Below are positions 23,590 through 34,983 of a DNA stretch of 64,000 nt, piece by piece. Within the stretch, counting starts at the first letter, position 1; each line of letters begins with the position of its first letter. This stretch comes from Stomoxys calcitrans (taxonomy: Eukaryota; Arthropoda; Insecta; Diptera; Muscidae), in contig NC_081552.1 in assembly GCF_963082655.1 (NCBI RefSeq), forward strand, positions 93,595,582 to 93,659,581, given 5' to 3'. Position numbers and translations under genes: made by a program. Below the pieces are notes generated by a model that saw only the letters and a list, made by a program, of their open reading frames with translations, ran no database searches and had not been told where the DNA came from.

Positions 23590-24127
23590 CTATCTATTCT
23601 CTGATCTATAGGTCAGGTCGACAACTTTTGTGCTTTAGATGGTCTCATCCTCAGTGCTCCTGTGATGGACGAACAAGTTGTCCTTTGGATCCGGCTGAGT
23701 ATTGAGCAGTTGGTCGACTTTTCAAGCTCTGTTAAACAAATCTCAACACTATATAGCATCATTGGTCTGACAAATACAGTGTACTGCCAGTGAATGACAT
23801 GCGGCTTAAGCCCCCAACGTTTGCAAATTGCTCTTTCTCTCTTGAAATGAAGTTTTATTTACCGTCCAACAACACATCCAGGTATTTATAGCTTAAAGTA
23901 AATGGATCATTCTCTCCTCTCAAGGGGTCAGCTGCCACGGTGAGTAACATGTATCTCCTGCTGAAAAGAATTACTACCATCTTAGACGGATGTACTCCTA
24001 GACCATATTCGGTTGTCCATTACTCTGACGTACGTACGGCTTCTTGAAGTATATCTCTTAGAATTCCGGGAAAATTCCCATAACTCCAACAGCCAAGTTA
24101 TCAGTATTCGCGACCACTTTTGCATCT
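23590..24127 (-). pseudogene. LINE reverse transcriptase C-terminal fragment
   Basis: On the minus strand: ADDLA-like remnant (NTDNLAVGV), then GILRDILQEA, GLGVHPSKMVVILFSRRY and YKYLDVLLDGK, which match the post-catalytic thumb region of Jockey/R1/LOA-like RTs. The first catalytic residues have decayed. Stops are frequent. Confidence 0.65.
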
Positions 24128-24400
24128 TTATATACCCACCACCATCATATGGGGGTAAACTAATCTAGTCATTTCGTTTGTAACAAAATATTCATCTAAG
24201 GGCACGTAAAGTTAATATATTTTTGATCATCTCGACGTTCTGAGTCGATCTAGCCATGTCAGTCCGTCCGTCTTTCGAAATCACGCTAGCGGTTGTTGTT
24301 TCACCCACATCGGAAAAAAATTGTGGCTTCCAGGGGCTCAAGAAGTCAAGTCTGGAGATCGGTTTATATGGGAGCTTTATCAAAATCTGAACCGAACCCA

Positions 24401-24404
<4 letters not shown>
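24128..24404 (+). mobile_element. Helentron 5' half
   Basis: It starts TTTATATACCCACCACCATCATATGGGGGTA and contains 'tgatcatctcgacgttctgagtcgatctagccatgtcagtccgtccgtc' and one internal unit. It runs directly into the (TA)n array. Confidence 0.75.
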
Positions 24405-24672
<268 letters not shown>

Positions 24673-24759
24673 TTGGGTTGTCCGGCGTTGTATTCTTTCT
24701 TCTGTCAGTTATCAGCTGTTACTTTTTGCTTGCTTTTGAAAAAACGTGCAAAAAAAGAA

Positions 24760-24760
<1 letters not shown>
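24673..24760 (+). mobile_element. mini-mariner left-end fragment inside the TA array
   Basis: TTGGGTTGTCCGGCGTTG, then 'tattctttcttctgtcagttatcagctgttactttttgcttgcttttg', is the left part of the mariner derivative with a small internal deletion. The right inverted repeat is missing. Since mariner inserts at TA, the array is a natural target. Confidence 0.85.

Positions 24761-24848
<88 letters not shown>
24761..24848. repeat. (TA)n microsatellite, second block
   Basis: About 88 bases of TA continuing on the other side of the mini-mariner fragment. Confidence 0.95.
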
Positions 24849-24850
<2 letters not shown>

Positions 24851-24853
<3 letters not shown>

Positions 24854-24935
24854 TTTTGGGTCTTAGGCGAATATTTCGAGGTGTTACAAACGGAATGACG
24901 AGATAAGTATACCCCTCTCCCTTGGGAAATAAAGT
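24851..24935 (-). mobile_element. Helentron 5' terminus fragment, minus orientation
   Basis: 'ggtcttaggcgaatatttcgaggtgttacaaacggaatgacgag' and 'gtataccc' are the head region of the family in reverse complement. Confidence 0.7.
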
Positions 24936-26625
24936 GTTTTTTTAGCACAGTTGTAATGTGCACCATATTGAAAATTCGTGCGCACAAAGTAACATTAAAT
25001 CTTTTTTTAACATGAACATTCAAATTAAAAGCAATCTAAAAAAATAATAGCGATATCTTATTGATTTCCTTGGCGTTTTATGAAAAAAGGTGTCCTTACA
25101 AATACTACCCAAAATACCTATTTCAGGCAAAGATGGTTTCCAAATCGCCATTTTGTGTCAATTGGCTGGCTATGATACAAATATTCTTTGGGGCAAATAA
25201 TCTTTTACTAGATCCTAAGATCTTCCATCCTAAATTGAAATTACATTAATTTTAATATGCTACAAATAACGTTCAAAAGGTGTTAAGGATAATCAGGGTT
25301 ATACACCACAACCTTACTAATTTCTCAAGAAGACTTTAAGAAATCAAAATGTACTGACCCATCGTCTTCTCCCCATGAAATCCCGATTATCTATTTTAAA
25401 ATCTCTCCATAGATTCTTTTAGTTTTTTGTTTTTTATCATCTATGAACATTAAACATTTAGAATTTCGAGTAATTATCTTGGTGTAAGACCTTTTTATAA
25501 AATGTCTGCGACAGCCAGAGTTTAGTAAAAATACTGCATGTCTCCGATCGTCATCAGCCTCATCCAATTTACTTATATTCCAGTTTGTGGTTGAAAGATT
25601 TGGGTTTCTTAAACAGAATCTTATTATTTCCCATTAAAAAGTGTTGAACATTTCATTTGTATATTTAATGCAATTTTTATATGGAACTCATTTGATTATT
25701 TGGGTAAACGAATTGTTTGCTTGAAAATTGTGTAGCATGAGCATTTTTAGTGTTTGTAAATGTGACTTCGGAAAAAGCGTTTAGTTGACAATAAATTGTC
25801 AACAATATCTGGCGCCATTGTTATTGCAAAACATATTGATGTCGGTGTTATTGTCTGTGCATAAGAATGTGCGAGGACATGTACAAGTACTTCTATTACA
25901 CTCACTCACACTTGTACACTTCTAGGTTTTGTAATGGGGTATGGATTGCTTTTGCGTCTATTACCAAAGCGCTAATGCTACCAGAATCACTTCTTTCCCT
26001 TTCCTTGCTTTTCTATGATACGGTAATCCTTTATATGTAAGGCAATTTGATTGGATTTTCATGCTGATCATATCTCGGCAAGCATTAATGACACAAGGAA
26101 TTTCTTTAGTTCGAAAATCAAAATTATCAAGAAGCAATAGAAAAATTCTCCACAAGAAGACAATTATATTTTTGTTATAAAATCAATAAAAAGACTTGTT
26201 GTTGTTTTAATACTGAATGGAATCTTGAAAATTTATTGAAGGAGCCAGAGAAAGAGAGACAAAAATCTGCTTGGAGCAGCTATTTCATGGCAACATGAAT
26301 TCCTTAATTGGTGTAAAATAATACACTCATACAACAGTTATTCTGTAATTGGCATAAGGATTGCCACTAATTGAGTGAACTTGCAATTTGCCAACTTAAT
26401 TTAGACCGTTGCTTAAGCGGTCAAATGGTGAAATATTTGAACTCAATATAATTTAAATGTAGGAGAAATAGTGTATTTTGTTTTTCTATTTGGTAAAAGA
26501 AACACCAATACGGTCTGCAGCCGCACATTATCCGATTGTATGAAGTACAATATTGTAAGGCCGAAGAAAATTAAGCGCAAAACGTGAAAATGTTTTTCAT
26601 AACAAATTACAGTTTGTATCTGCGT
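24936..26625. other. 1.7 kb without recognised content
   Basis: The longest stretch that I could not attribute to any repeat. AT-rich, with no frame above about 65 codons and no domain, splice pattern, RNA fold or terminal repeat recognised. It is a candidate for ancestral unique sequence that the elements around it invaded. Confidence 0.5.
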
Positions 26626-27001
26626 AGTAGAGTAGAGTAGAAACGCCACATCTCGGAGATGGGTTGGGCGATTCAAGCGAAATTTTGTTTGCACTCCTAT
26701 AGTAGTAATAACAAAAATTTTTTATACAAATTTGGGGAGTGGTGTCTAGGAGGCCACCCCACCCCTTAAACCCGCCAAATTAATATATAGACCAATTATG
26801 ACAATATGGGACTCAAATGTCCCATATATAGAAAACGCATTGGATATCCAATTGTAGAATCAAGTGTATGGGGTCCGCCCAACCCCCAAATCGGAAATAT
26901 TTACCGTCCACGACAATATAAGACTCGAATGAAAGGTGTTTGAGCATAAAACTTGAATCTAATATGTACTTTCAGAACCAAGTTTCTGGATAGACACCCC
27001 A
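26626..27001 (+). mobile_element. Helitron fragment
   Basis: 'gaaacgccacatctcggagatgggttgggcgattcaagcgaaattttg', 'gacaatatgggactcaaatg' and 'gactcgaatgaaaggtgtttgagcataaaac' match internal units of the Helitron family. Both ends are missing. It runs into the LINE endonuclease sequence. Confidence 0.75.
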
Positions 27002-28255
27002 CCTTTAGTGAAATCGTTATTGCTGGCGATTTCAATGTTCACAACTCCTCTTGGTTTTCCCATTCGAAACACACGGCTCTACAGGGTCAATATGCCGAGC
27101 CTTTCACCGCGCAGAATGGCCACATGCAGCTGGTTAATAGAGCGACACATATTTCTTGTGTCTAAGAGCACCAAAATAACACTAATGGCTTTTTCTTAAC
27201 TTCGTATCCGGAGAAGTATGAAGTTTATGTCCTTGCATCTCTTGGTAGTTCCGAGTATTTCAGCTGCTTTTTCGTATTCTGCTCTTCACGCCACCTCTCC
27301 CCCAGCCACAAAGCGGTCAATTTTTGTATATGAAGGAGTTGAGAAAGAGAAAGTTATGCCGACCTCAATGATATTTCCACCATTTTAAGAACTTTGTTTT
27401 CTAGACGGTGACGTAAATGGTGCTGCTGAAATGGTGAAGAGAGTAATTTTAATAGGAATGAGATCGTTCATTCCGACAAAGAATCGGTTAAGTCAAATTA
27501 TAAAATTAGGTTTAATCGGACATACGGAGATTCATTTAGGATTGGCGTCTGAACAAGAATATCAATTTCGGCATCGGCTGCGCAAACAGGCAAGAACTTC
27601 GTGCGCCAAAGTACTTAGATACGAAAAGTTTCTTTAAGAACAGCTTCTACATGTTAAAGTTATTGCTTCTCCAAGGGGAAGAAAATACTTCCAGGTTAAT
27701 AAGTTTAATTTACTGACTAAATTGATTCTTCCCTGCCGGTTAGCAATCAGTCACTCCCAGTGATTGAAAGTCTATCTAGTTCGATTCCTCAGATATTTTT
27801 TCGAACACGTGAAGTCAAGAGGGTGCTTGCGAATCTCGACGTTAATAAATCTCCGGGTCCGGATTGTATATCAACACTTTTCCTTTGCTTGCTCGTCCAC
27901 TACGTGCACAGTCAGATGCTCTAGAAGTTCTGACACGTATTCGAAGTGTCGAAAGACGCATTCAAGTGTTTGTGCTTTCTTAAGCGGTGCCAAAAGTATT
28001 TCACCTCTTGTGATTATCCTAATATCCGTACAACCAACATCAGGCCGAGGATGGAATATTAAGGGAAGGAGCTCCTTAGAGCTGCTTGGACGAGTTCAGC
28101 GGAGAGCGACGGTGTCGATTGGGGACAGTAGGGTATCCATCTCTATTGCTTCGCTTGAACATCGTCGGAATATGTTGTTCTGCAAGTTCGTTATTTTCAT
28201 GTGTTTTCAAAATATTGGCTATATCCAGAGATTGGTTTCAACCAGGTAAATACCC
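26960..28255 (+). pseudogene. Jockey-like LINE: endonuclease to RT C-terminus, heavily deleted
   Basis: 27009-27165 encodes an AP-endonuclease block, EIVIAGDFNVHNSSWFSHS, followed by AEPFTAQNGHMQLVNRATHI. The GDFN motif carries the catalytic Asp/Asn pair. The RT N-terminal block REVKRVLANLDVNKSPGPD appears near 27810-27865 in another frame. The C-terminal LLGRVQRRATVSIGDSRVSISIASLEHRRNMLF-like block is at about 28080-28175. Most of the RT, including the catalytic box, is deleted. It is 3' to a Helitron fragment and followed by a Helentron B fragment. Confidence 0.75.
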
Positions 28256-28269
28256 AACGCTTGGGTATT

Positions 28270-28394
28270 TATAATTTTGTAGATATCTTGGGTATAAAAA
28301 CATTTTCCAAACAATTTTTGATGATTTCGTATTCTTTGTATATAAACCTGACCTTCTGATCATATAAAATTGGATTTTAGTTATATATAACCGC
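28270..28394 (+). mobile_element. Helentron B, left part split by hAT-like element
   Basis: 'aaaattggattttagttatatataaccgc' is the family's 'ggatttggatatagccgcc' block in degenerate form. It continues at 31991 with 'tatacagaccgatctcc'. Only the stretch close to the junction is secure. Confidence 0.55.
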
Positions 28395-28435
28395 CAGGGA
28401 CGTAGCCAGTGGGGGGACCCTCGGGCCCGAGTCCT

Positions 28436-28870
28436 CACTAAAATAATTTTGTCAACAAAATTTCATATTTATAATATTTTACAGAAATACAAATTTGATC
28501 CGACCAGGACCACCTCCAAATTATTTTTCTTAAGTTCAAAATTTTAATAAAATTTTTTTCTAAATAAATTTTAATGAAGACAAAATTCCACAGTAATATT
28601 TTTAAAGACGAAACTTCATCACAGTTTTTCCTAAAGACAAAATTTAATAATTCAGCGTAACATTCTCATCAGCCGGGCCCCAAAATTTCATTTCAATTTT
28701 TCCTAACGACAAAATTTCAATAAACATTTTTCTAAAACCTACACTTTAATGATTTTTTCTAAAGACTACATTTCAGTAATAAATTTTCTAAAGACAAATT
28801 TTTGTCCCGCCTATCTCGAAATTATTTTATAAAGCCAAAATTTCAATAAAGTTTATTGAACACATTTTTA
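28436..28870. repeat. degenerate 30-36-base tandem repeat
   Basis: Repeated 'aaaatttcaataaaattttttctaaagac' variants, at least ten times, with much drift. It lies just inside the hAT-like left end, so it may be part of that element's body. Confidence 0.7.
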
Positions 28871-28871
28871 A

Positions 28872-30196
28872 TTTTTATACCCTCCACCATAAGATGGGGG
28901 GTATACTAATTTCGTCATTCTGATTGTAACTACTCGAAATATTCGTCTGAGACCCCATAAAGTATGTATATTCTTGATCGTCGTGACATTTTATGTCGAT
29001 CTAGCCATGTCCGTCCGTCTGTCCGTCCGTCCGTCCGTCCGTCTGTCTGTCGAAAGCACGCTAACTTTCGAAGGAGTAAAGCTAGCCGCTTGAAATTTTG
29101 CACAAATACTTCTTATTAGTGTAGGTCGGTTGGTATTGTAAATGGGCTATATCGGTCCATGTTTTGATATAGCTGACATGTAAACCGATCTTGGGTCTTG
29201 ACTTCTTGAGCCTCTAGAGTGCGCAATTCTTATCCAATTGGGATGAAATTTTGCACGGCGTGGTTTGTTATGATATCCAACAACTGTGCCAAGTATGGTT
29301 CAAATCGGTCCATAACCTGATATAGCTGCCATATAAACCGATCTTGGTCTTGACTTCTTGAGCCTCTAGAGTGCGCAATTCTTATCCGATTAGAATGAAA
29401 TTTTGCACCACGTGTTTTGTTATGATATCCAACAACTGAGCCAAGTATGGTTCAAATCGGTTCATATCCTGATATAACTGCCATATACACCGATCTGGGG
29501 TTTTGACTTCTTGAGCCTCTAGAGTGCGCAATTCTTATCCGATTGGAATGAAATTTTGCACGACGTGTTTTGTTACGATATCCAACAGCTGTGCTAAGTA
29601 TAGTTCAAATCGGTCTATAACCTTATATAGCTGTCATATAAACCGATCTTGGGTCTTGACTTCTTGAGCTTCTAGAGGGCGCAATTCTTATCCAATTTGA
29701 ATGAATTTTTGCACGTAGTATTTTGTTATGATATCCAACAACTGTGCCAAATATGGTTCAAATCGGTTCATAACCTGATAGCTGCCATATAAACCGATCT
29801 GGGATTTTGACTTCTTGGTCGCAATTATTATCCGATTTGCCTGAAATTTTGTACGACGGATTCTCTCATGACCATTAACATACGTGTTTATTATGGTCTG
29901 AATCGGTATATCGGTATCGATACAGCTCCCATATAAATCGATCTCTCTATTTTACTTCTTGAGCCCACAAAGGGAGCAATTCTTATTCGAATTGGCTGAC
30001 ATTTTTCACAGGTCTCCAACATATAATTTAATTTAAACCGGACCATATCTTGATATCGCTCTAATAGCAGAGCAAATCTTTTCTTATATCCTTTTTTTGC
30101 CTAAGAAGAGATGCCGGGAAAAGAACTCGACAAATGCGATCCATGGTGGAGGGTATATAAGATTCGGCCCGGCCGAACTTAGCACGCTTTTACTTG
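28872..30196 (+). mobile_element. Helentron, subfamily A, full-length
   Basis: Complete from TTTTTATACCCTCCACCATAAG to hairpin TTCGGCCCGGCCGAA and CTTAGCACGCTTTTACTTG. The (GTCC)n stretch after 'gccatgtccgtccgtctg' is expanded here (29010-29050). There are about five 153-bp units. It is a clean reference for the family's two termini. Confidence 0.92.
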
Positions 30197-30353
30197 TTTT
30201 TATTATGTTTTTCTGTCCCAAATAGAAACAAAAACAAAATGAAAAATCACAAAATAAAATACAAAATGAAGTTTTTTCTATGTAAAGATAAAACTTGAAA
30301 GAAATTTTTTTTCTAAAAACTTCAATGAAGTATGTCTAAAGGCAAAATGTTGC

Positions 30354-30800
30354 TCAGGCTATCGTCGTCATGCAGCTCATAAGTTCGTGGTTCATGCGTC
30401 GCCTATATTCTCCGTTAACGCAAACTGTTCCATATATTTTACGAAGAATCTTTCTCTCAAATACTCCAAGCACTGCTTCATCTGCTTTCATAAGTACCCA
30501 TGCTTCAGAACCAAATAACAACACGGGTAGTATCAGTGTCTCGTATAGTGTAATCTTCGTCTGTCGAGAGGTGGCCTTGTTTCTAAACTGCTTATTTAGT
30601 CCAAAGTAGCATCTGTTTGCCAGTATTATTCTTCGCTTAATCTCATAACTGGAGTCATTCGTTTCGGTTACGGTGGTGCCGAGGTAGATAAAGTTACTGA
30701 CTGTCTCAAAGTTGTGGTTCCCAACTTTCTCCATTTTCTTTATCTGCTCGGTTGTGCAAGGCTTTTTGGGAGTTGAGATCATCCATTTCGTTTTATCTAC
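30354..30800 (-). pseudogene. RTE-like LINE RT C-terminal fragment
   Basis: A 142-codon open frame on the minus strand (30782-30354) starts ISTPKKPCTTEQIKKMEKV and includes NHNFETVSNFIYLGTTVT, EIKRRIILANRCYFGLNKQ, LYETLILPVLLFGSEAW, ERKILRKIYG and RRRMNHEL. This is the conserved thumb/C-terminal region after the RT catalytic box in RTE-like LINEs. The first 40 residues match 60070-60200 in the LINE at 57.9-60.4 kb, so both come from one family. Endonuclease and catalytic RT parts are absent. Confidence 0.88.
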
Positions 30801-30948
30801 ACCAATTATTTATTTATTTCATCTACTGAGTGAAAATTAGCGGGCAAAGAAAGAAATAAGTTTACAACTGCAATAACTTTCTTTAGGGCTTATAAAGACG
30901 ACGCAAATTATAGCCATATATGGCAATAGTTGTATGTAATCGTTATCG

Positions 30949-31095
30949 GTGTCGCACTGCGGAACGCCGTTCGGACTCGGCTGTAAAAAGGAGATCCGTT
31001 ATCATTGAGCTTAAACTTGATTCGGACTGCACTCATTGATATGTGAGAAGTTTGCTCCTGTTCCTTTGTGGAATGTTCATGGGCAAAATTTGTAT
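30949..31095 (+). mobile_element. SINE 3' part
   Basis: 'gtgtcgcactgcggaacgccgttcggactcggctgtaaaaaggag', 'cattgagcttaaacttga' and 'gaatgttcatgggcaaaatttg' equal the 3' half of the SINE at 60366. The tRNA-like head is missing. Confidence 0.85.
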
Positions 31096-31925
31096 TTGCA
31101 ATTTTTATCGGACATCTTTTTCTTCAAAATCGGAATTTCGATCGATTTTAATAAAGTTCGAAGGAGAACAACGTATGTAGATGAAGGTGGTCTGACGCGA
31201 TCAACTGAACAGCCGGCCAGTTTGACGGTATTAAAATGTTATTTCTGTGTTTACATTCTCAGCAAAATACTCCATTTCTTTGCTTGCTCTCTTTGCTTAA
31301 GTTTCTTTTTCTCTCATTTAACTCGCGACGTACGCAAACGAGAGCAAATTTCTTTGGTTGTGTTGAGAGCAATACCAATTTTGAAATGACATCTTGATTA
31401 TGAGGATTGCACCTTTGATTGTTTCGCCCTGGGAGGAGAAATAAGCGGCATCATTTAAGTAGCACGTAGATGGCTCGTCGTAGAAATTGGTAAAAAAAAA
31501 TTTTATTTTGGAATAGTTAACATTTATTGTTCCTTAATTTTTAAATATTTGCGTAAAATTTTATCGAAATAAAAGTCAACCAAATGACCGATACAAACAA
31601 TAATCTGTTGAAATCATAAAACTAGTTTGAGATCAAATTAGAATGAGCGCAAAAGAAAAAATTTCATCAAAATATTGAAGCTGGTTCCCCACAACTATCA
31701 CAATAAAACTAAGATATTCGCAAAGAAAAGCGCATTTTGAAGGCTTTGCAAGATTAAGATCGACCTGAAAATAGAGTGTTGGCAAGCCGTACAAAATTTA
31801 GCTCTGACTTTAACCACATGTCACCGACAACGAGTCAATTCCTCTACCCAGTAGCGACAACAATTTTCCAAAAAAAATTGAGGTATTTTAAACAATTTCA
31901 CAGAAACAGAAACATTTTGGCATTT
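31096..31925. other. interior of hAT-like element, nothing recognised
   Basis: The frames at 31036-31389 and 31776-31991 show no domain. No hAT dimerisation or zinc-finger motif was found. Confidence 0.45.
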
Positions 31926-31990
31926 TTCGATTTTGAAAAAATGTGGGGTGGGCCCCCTCCCCCCAAAATAAAATCCTGGCAACGTCCCTG

Positions 31991-32270
31991 ATAGCCGCTA
32001 TACAGACCGATCTCCAGACTAAAAGTCTTGAGGCAATAAATTAGTAACTTTTCATCCGATTTCGATAAAATTTGGCACAGTGAGTTCCGGTAGACCCCTA
32101 CCCATTTCTGTGAAGTGTGGTTCAGATCGAACTATATTTGCATATAGCTTCCATATACACCGATCTCCTGATATAGTGTAATAAGTCTACAAAAGGAGCA
32201 ATTCTCATCCTATATTGAAGTGGTTTTTGGGGCGAGACGGCCCCACTGAGATCAGACTCCATATTTTGAT
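31991..32270 (+). mobile_element. Helentron B, right part after hAT-like insertion
   Basis: Opens at the target duplication ATAGCCGC, then 'tatacagaccgatctccagac', 'catccgatttcgataaaatttggcacagtgag', and 'gcatatagcttccatatacaccgatctcc'. It is the continuation of the fragment before 28394. Confidence 0.75.
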
Positions 32271-32545
32271 AGATGTTAAGTATTCTACCCCACAAAACCT
32301 ACGGGTGAAATTTTTTGTATGATTCCCATATTGCACCAATCGTTAAGCATGTCATGTTGGGGGGGAGGATGGTGCGGCACAGATAAAGGATTCAGCCATT
32401 TTGAGTCTTAATATAACTTACCAACACACAAACTATCAACAAGCAGCAAATATAGTTTTTGAGTCTATACAAATAAAAACAAACAGGTATTTACTGAAGG
32501 AATATAAGATAAGTCTCCACCCCTTAAACGAATATACTGCACTGA
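32271..32545. other. mixed, mostly unrecognised
   Basis: Contains words reminiscent of Helitron units ('ggggcgagacggccccactgag') near 32228-32260 and otherwise nothing clear. Confidence 0.4.
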
Positions 32546-32614
32546 GTGAGGACGGGGATTAACTAATTTTGTCCTTCCGTTTGCAACACCTCGAAATATT
32601 CGTCTAAGACCCCA
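32546..32614 (+). mobile_element. Helentron head, left of Helitron insertion
   Basis: 'ctaattttgtccttccgtttgcaacacctcgaaatattcgtctaagacccca' is the element head and stops at the A that precedes the Helitron. The text resumes exactly at 34739. Confidence 0.85.
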
Positions 32615-34738
32615 TCTTATATATAAAAATCAATTTGTGTTTGTTTGTGGGTTTGTTTGTATGTTTGTGTGTTCCTTATAGACTCAGAAACGGCTGAACC
32701 GATTTTCTTGAAATTTTCACAGATGGTGCATAATGATCCCGTGGTGAAAATAGGGTACTACATTTTTTGATATCTGATCTGACCCTCCCCTCATTTTCAG
32801 AAACGCCAGATCTCAGAGATGGGTGGTGCGATTTAAGCGAAATTTTGTGTGCTCTCATATAGTACCCTAAAAATAAAAATTTGGTATCCAAATTTCGGAT
32901 GGGGTACCTAGGGGGCTGCCCCACCCTAAAATCTACCAAACATATATTTAGACCAATCACAACAATATGGGACTCAAATGAAAGGTATTTAGAATGAGCC
33001 AACGTATCTGATATCCAATTGTCGGACCAAGTGCGAGGGGGAACACCCCAAGCCCCAAAACACCCCTGAATCGGACATATTTACCGACCATGGCAATATG
33101 GGACTCAAATGAAAGGTATTTGCCAGTAGAATACGAATCTGATATCCAAATGTGGCACCACGTTTCTGGGGGTCCACCCTTTCCAAAGGGGACACATTTA
33201 CGACCATAGCCACATGGGGCTAAAATGAAAGGTCTTTGGGAGTAAAGCACAAATCTGATATCAATATTCGGGAAAAGTGTCTATGGGGCCACCCCCACCA
33301 CCCCACATGGGAATATGGGACTCAAATGAAAGGTATTTGCGAGTAGAATAAGAATCTGATATCCAAATGTGGGACCACGTTTCGGGGGGTCCACCCCTTC
33401 CCCAAAACACCCCCCAAACAGGACTTATTTACTGACCATGGCAATATGGGGCTTAAATAAAAGGTATTTGAGTGTAGAATTTGAATCTGATATCCAAATA
33501 TGGAACCAAGTGTTTGGGGGCCGCCTCTCCAAAAACTTCCCCCAAAGGGAACAAATTTACGACCATAGCCATATGGGGCCCAAATGAAAGGTCTTTTTGA
33601 GTAAAGAGCGAATCTGATATCAATATTTGGGAAAAGTGTCTATGGGGCCACCCTACCCCCACAACACCACCCAAATAGTAAGTATTTGCTGACTTTTGCA
33701 ATATTAAGTTTAAATAAGTGGGTTTTTAGAATAGAACACGAATCCGATATATATTTTCAAGGAGTGGCCGCCCATCCCCCAAGCCGATCACGTTTGCCGA
33801 CTATGGAAATATGGGGCTCAAATTAAAGGTATTTGGAAGTAGACCACGTATCTGATATCAACATTAGGGACCAACTGTCTAACGGACGTCCCACCACCAT
33901 AACAACCCCCAAATAGGACGTATTTGTTCACCAAGACAATTTGGGTCGTAAAGAGAGTGGAACTAAATATTTATAGTTTTTAGGGCCAATACCCCAAACC
34001 AGACATATTTGCTGACTTTTGCAATAAAGAGTTTAAATGAGATTAGAAAACGAATTTTATATCCAATTTTAAGGCCAATGGCAATATGGGGTTCAAATAA
34101 ATGGTATATAGATATATGAGAATAGAGCACGTTGCTAAATCAGCCATATATACTGACCATGTCAATGTGGAGCTTAAATGAAAGGTATTGGGGGGTAGAG
34201 CATGAATTTATACCCACTTTCGGGACTAAGTTTTTGGGGGTTAACCCCTTTCCCAAAATACCCCACAAGCAGCAATTTTTCATTGACTATCGCAAAATGG
34301 GGCTCAAATAAAGGTATGTGGGAGTAAAATACGAATTTGATATCCAAATTTAGGATCATGGGGTTAGGGAATAACCCCTTCCCCAAAACACCCCGCAAAG
34401 GGTAACAAATTTTCGACCGTACCAATATGTGATATTTAAGATTAGAAAACGAATTTCATAACCTATTTTGGGCCATGTGTTTGGGGGACGCTTCATTTTA
34501 AGAATTTTAAGAATGAAGTAAACCTTACATCCAAACTTAAATTCGTAGACCAATAAATATCATATGGGATTCGGACAAAGGCACTTATATCGTTAAATTG
34601 TTAGTCAAGCGATATACTATTTTCGTAGCATGGTATTTCACTAAAAGCTCTTTAATTGTCGAAAATAAATATTCCAAGGAAACTTTTGTTCCATATAAAG
34701 TAAATGAAGGCGCAGAGGAGCGGGCCCGGGTCAGCTAG
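32615..34738 (+). mobile_element. non-autonomous Helitron, complete, 2,124 bp
   Basis: The 5' end is TCTTATATATAAAAATCAATTTG. The 3' end is a hairpin (GAGCGGGCCCGGGTC) and CAGCTAG at 34738. The host sequence reads 'gacccca' before and 'taaagtataaatattcttgatcgtc' after, which joins into the standard Helentron head, so the insertion is between A and T with no target duplication, as expected for rolling-circle elements. The body contains about 20 degenerate units of 80-110 bp ('aatatggggctcaaatgaaaggtattt', 'gaatctgatatccaaatgtgggacca', 'ccccaaaacacccccc'). No Rep/helicase frame. All open frames here are repeat translations. Confidence 0.95.
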
Positions 34739-34801
34739 TAAAGTATAAATATTCTTGATCGTCATCACATTTTAAGTCGATCTAGCCATGTCCGTCCGTT
34801 C
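34739..34801 (+). mobile_element. Helentron head, right of Helitron insertion
   Basis: 'taaagtataaatattcttgatcgtc', 'cgatctagccatgtccgtccgtt', continuing the text broken at 32614. It is cut off at 34801 where the errantivirus-like sequence starts. Confidence 0.88.
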
Positions 34802-34983
34802 TTATAAATATATAATACATATTTAAATAAAAAATATTTTATTGTTAAAAGGCAACACAAAATCCAACTAGAATCATTAAAAAATATATCCGCTTAAATT
34901 ATTTAAAATATCCGCTTAAATCATTTAAAACATAAGATACAAAATTAAAATCCTTTTTTTCCTAATATCCTTTAAAATCCAAA

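Larger units (their letters stand above)
28395..31990. mobile_element. hAT-like non-autonomous element, about 3.6 kb, with 8-bp target duplication
   Basis: The left end CAGGGACGTAGCCAG and the right end (reverse complement) CAGGGACGTTGCCAGGATT are inverted repeats, each followed inward by a G/C-rich stretch (GGGGGGACCCTCGGGCCC and GGGGGGAGGGGGCCCACC). The flanks are ATAACCGC (28387-28394) and ATAGCCGC (31991-31998), an 8-bp duplication with one mismatch. CAGG ends and 8-bp duplications are hAT hallmarks. No hAT transposase is seen inside. The interior holds the TTTCTAAAGACAAAATTTC repeat and later passengers: a Helentron, an RTE-like LINE piece and a SINE piece. Confidence 0.75.

Noticed and set aside
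31036..31389. 117-codon frame as a gene
   Set aside because: It starts inside a SINE tail, shows no motif and runs into AT-rich sequence.
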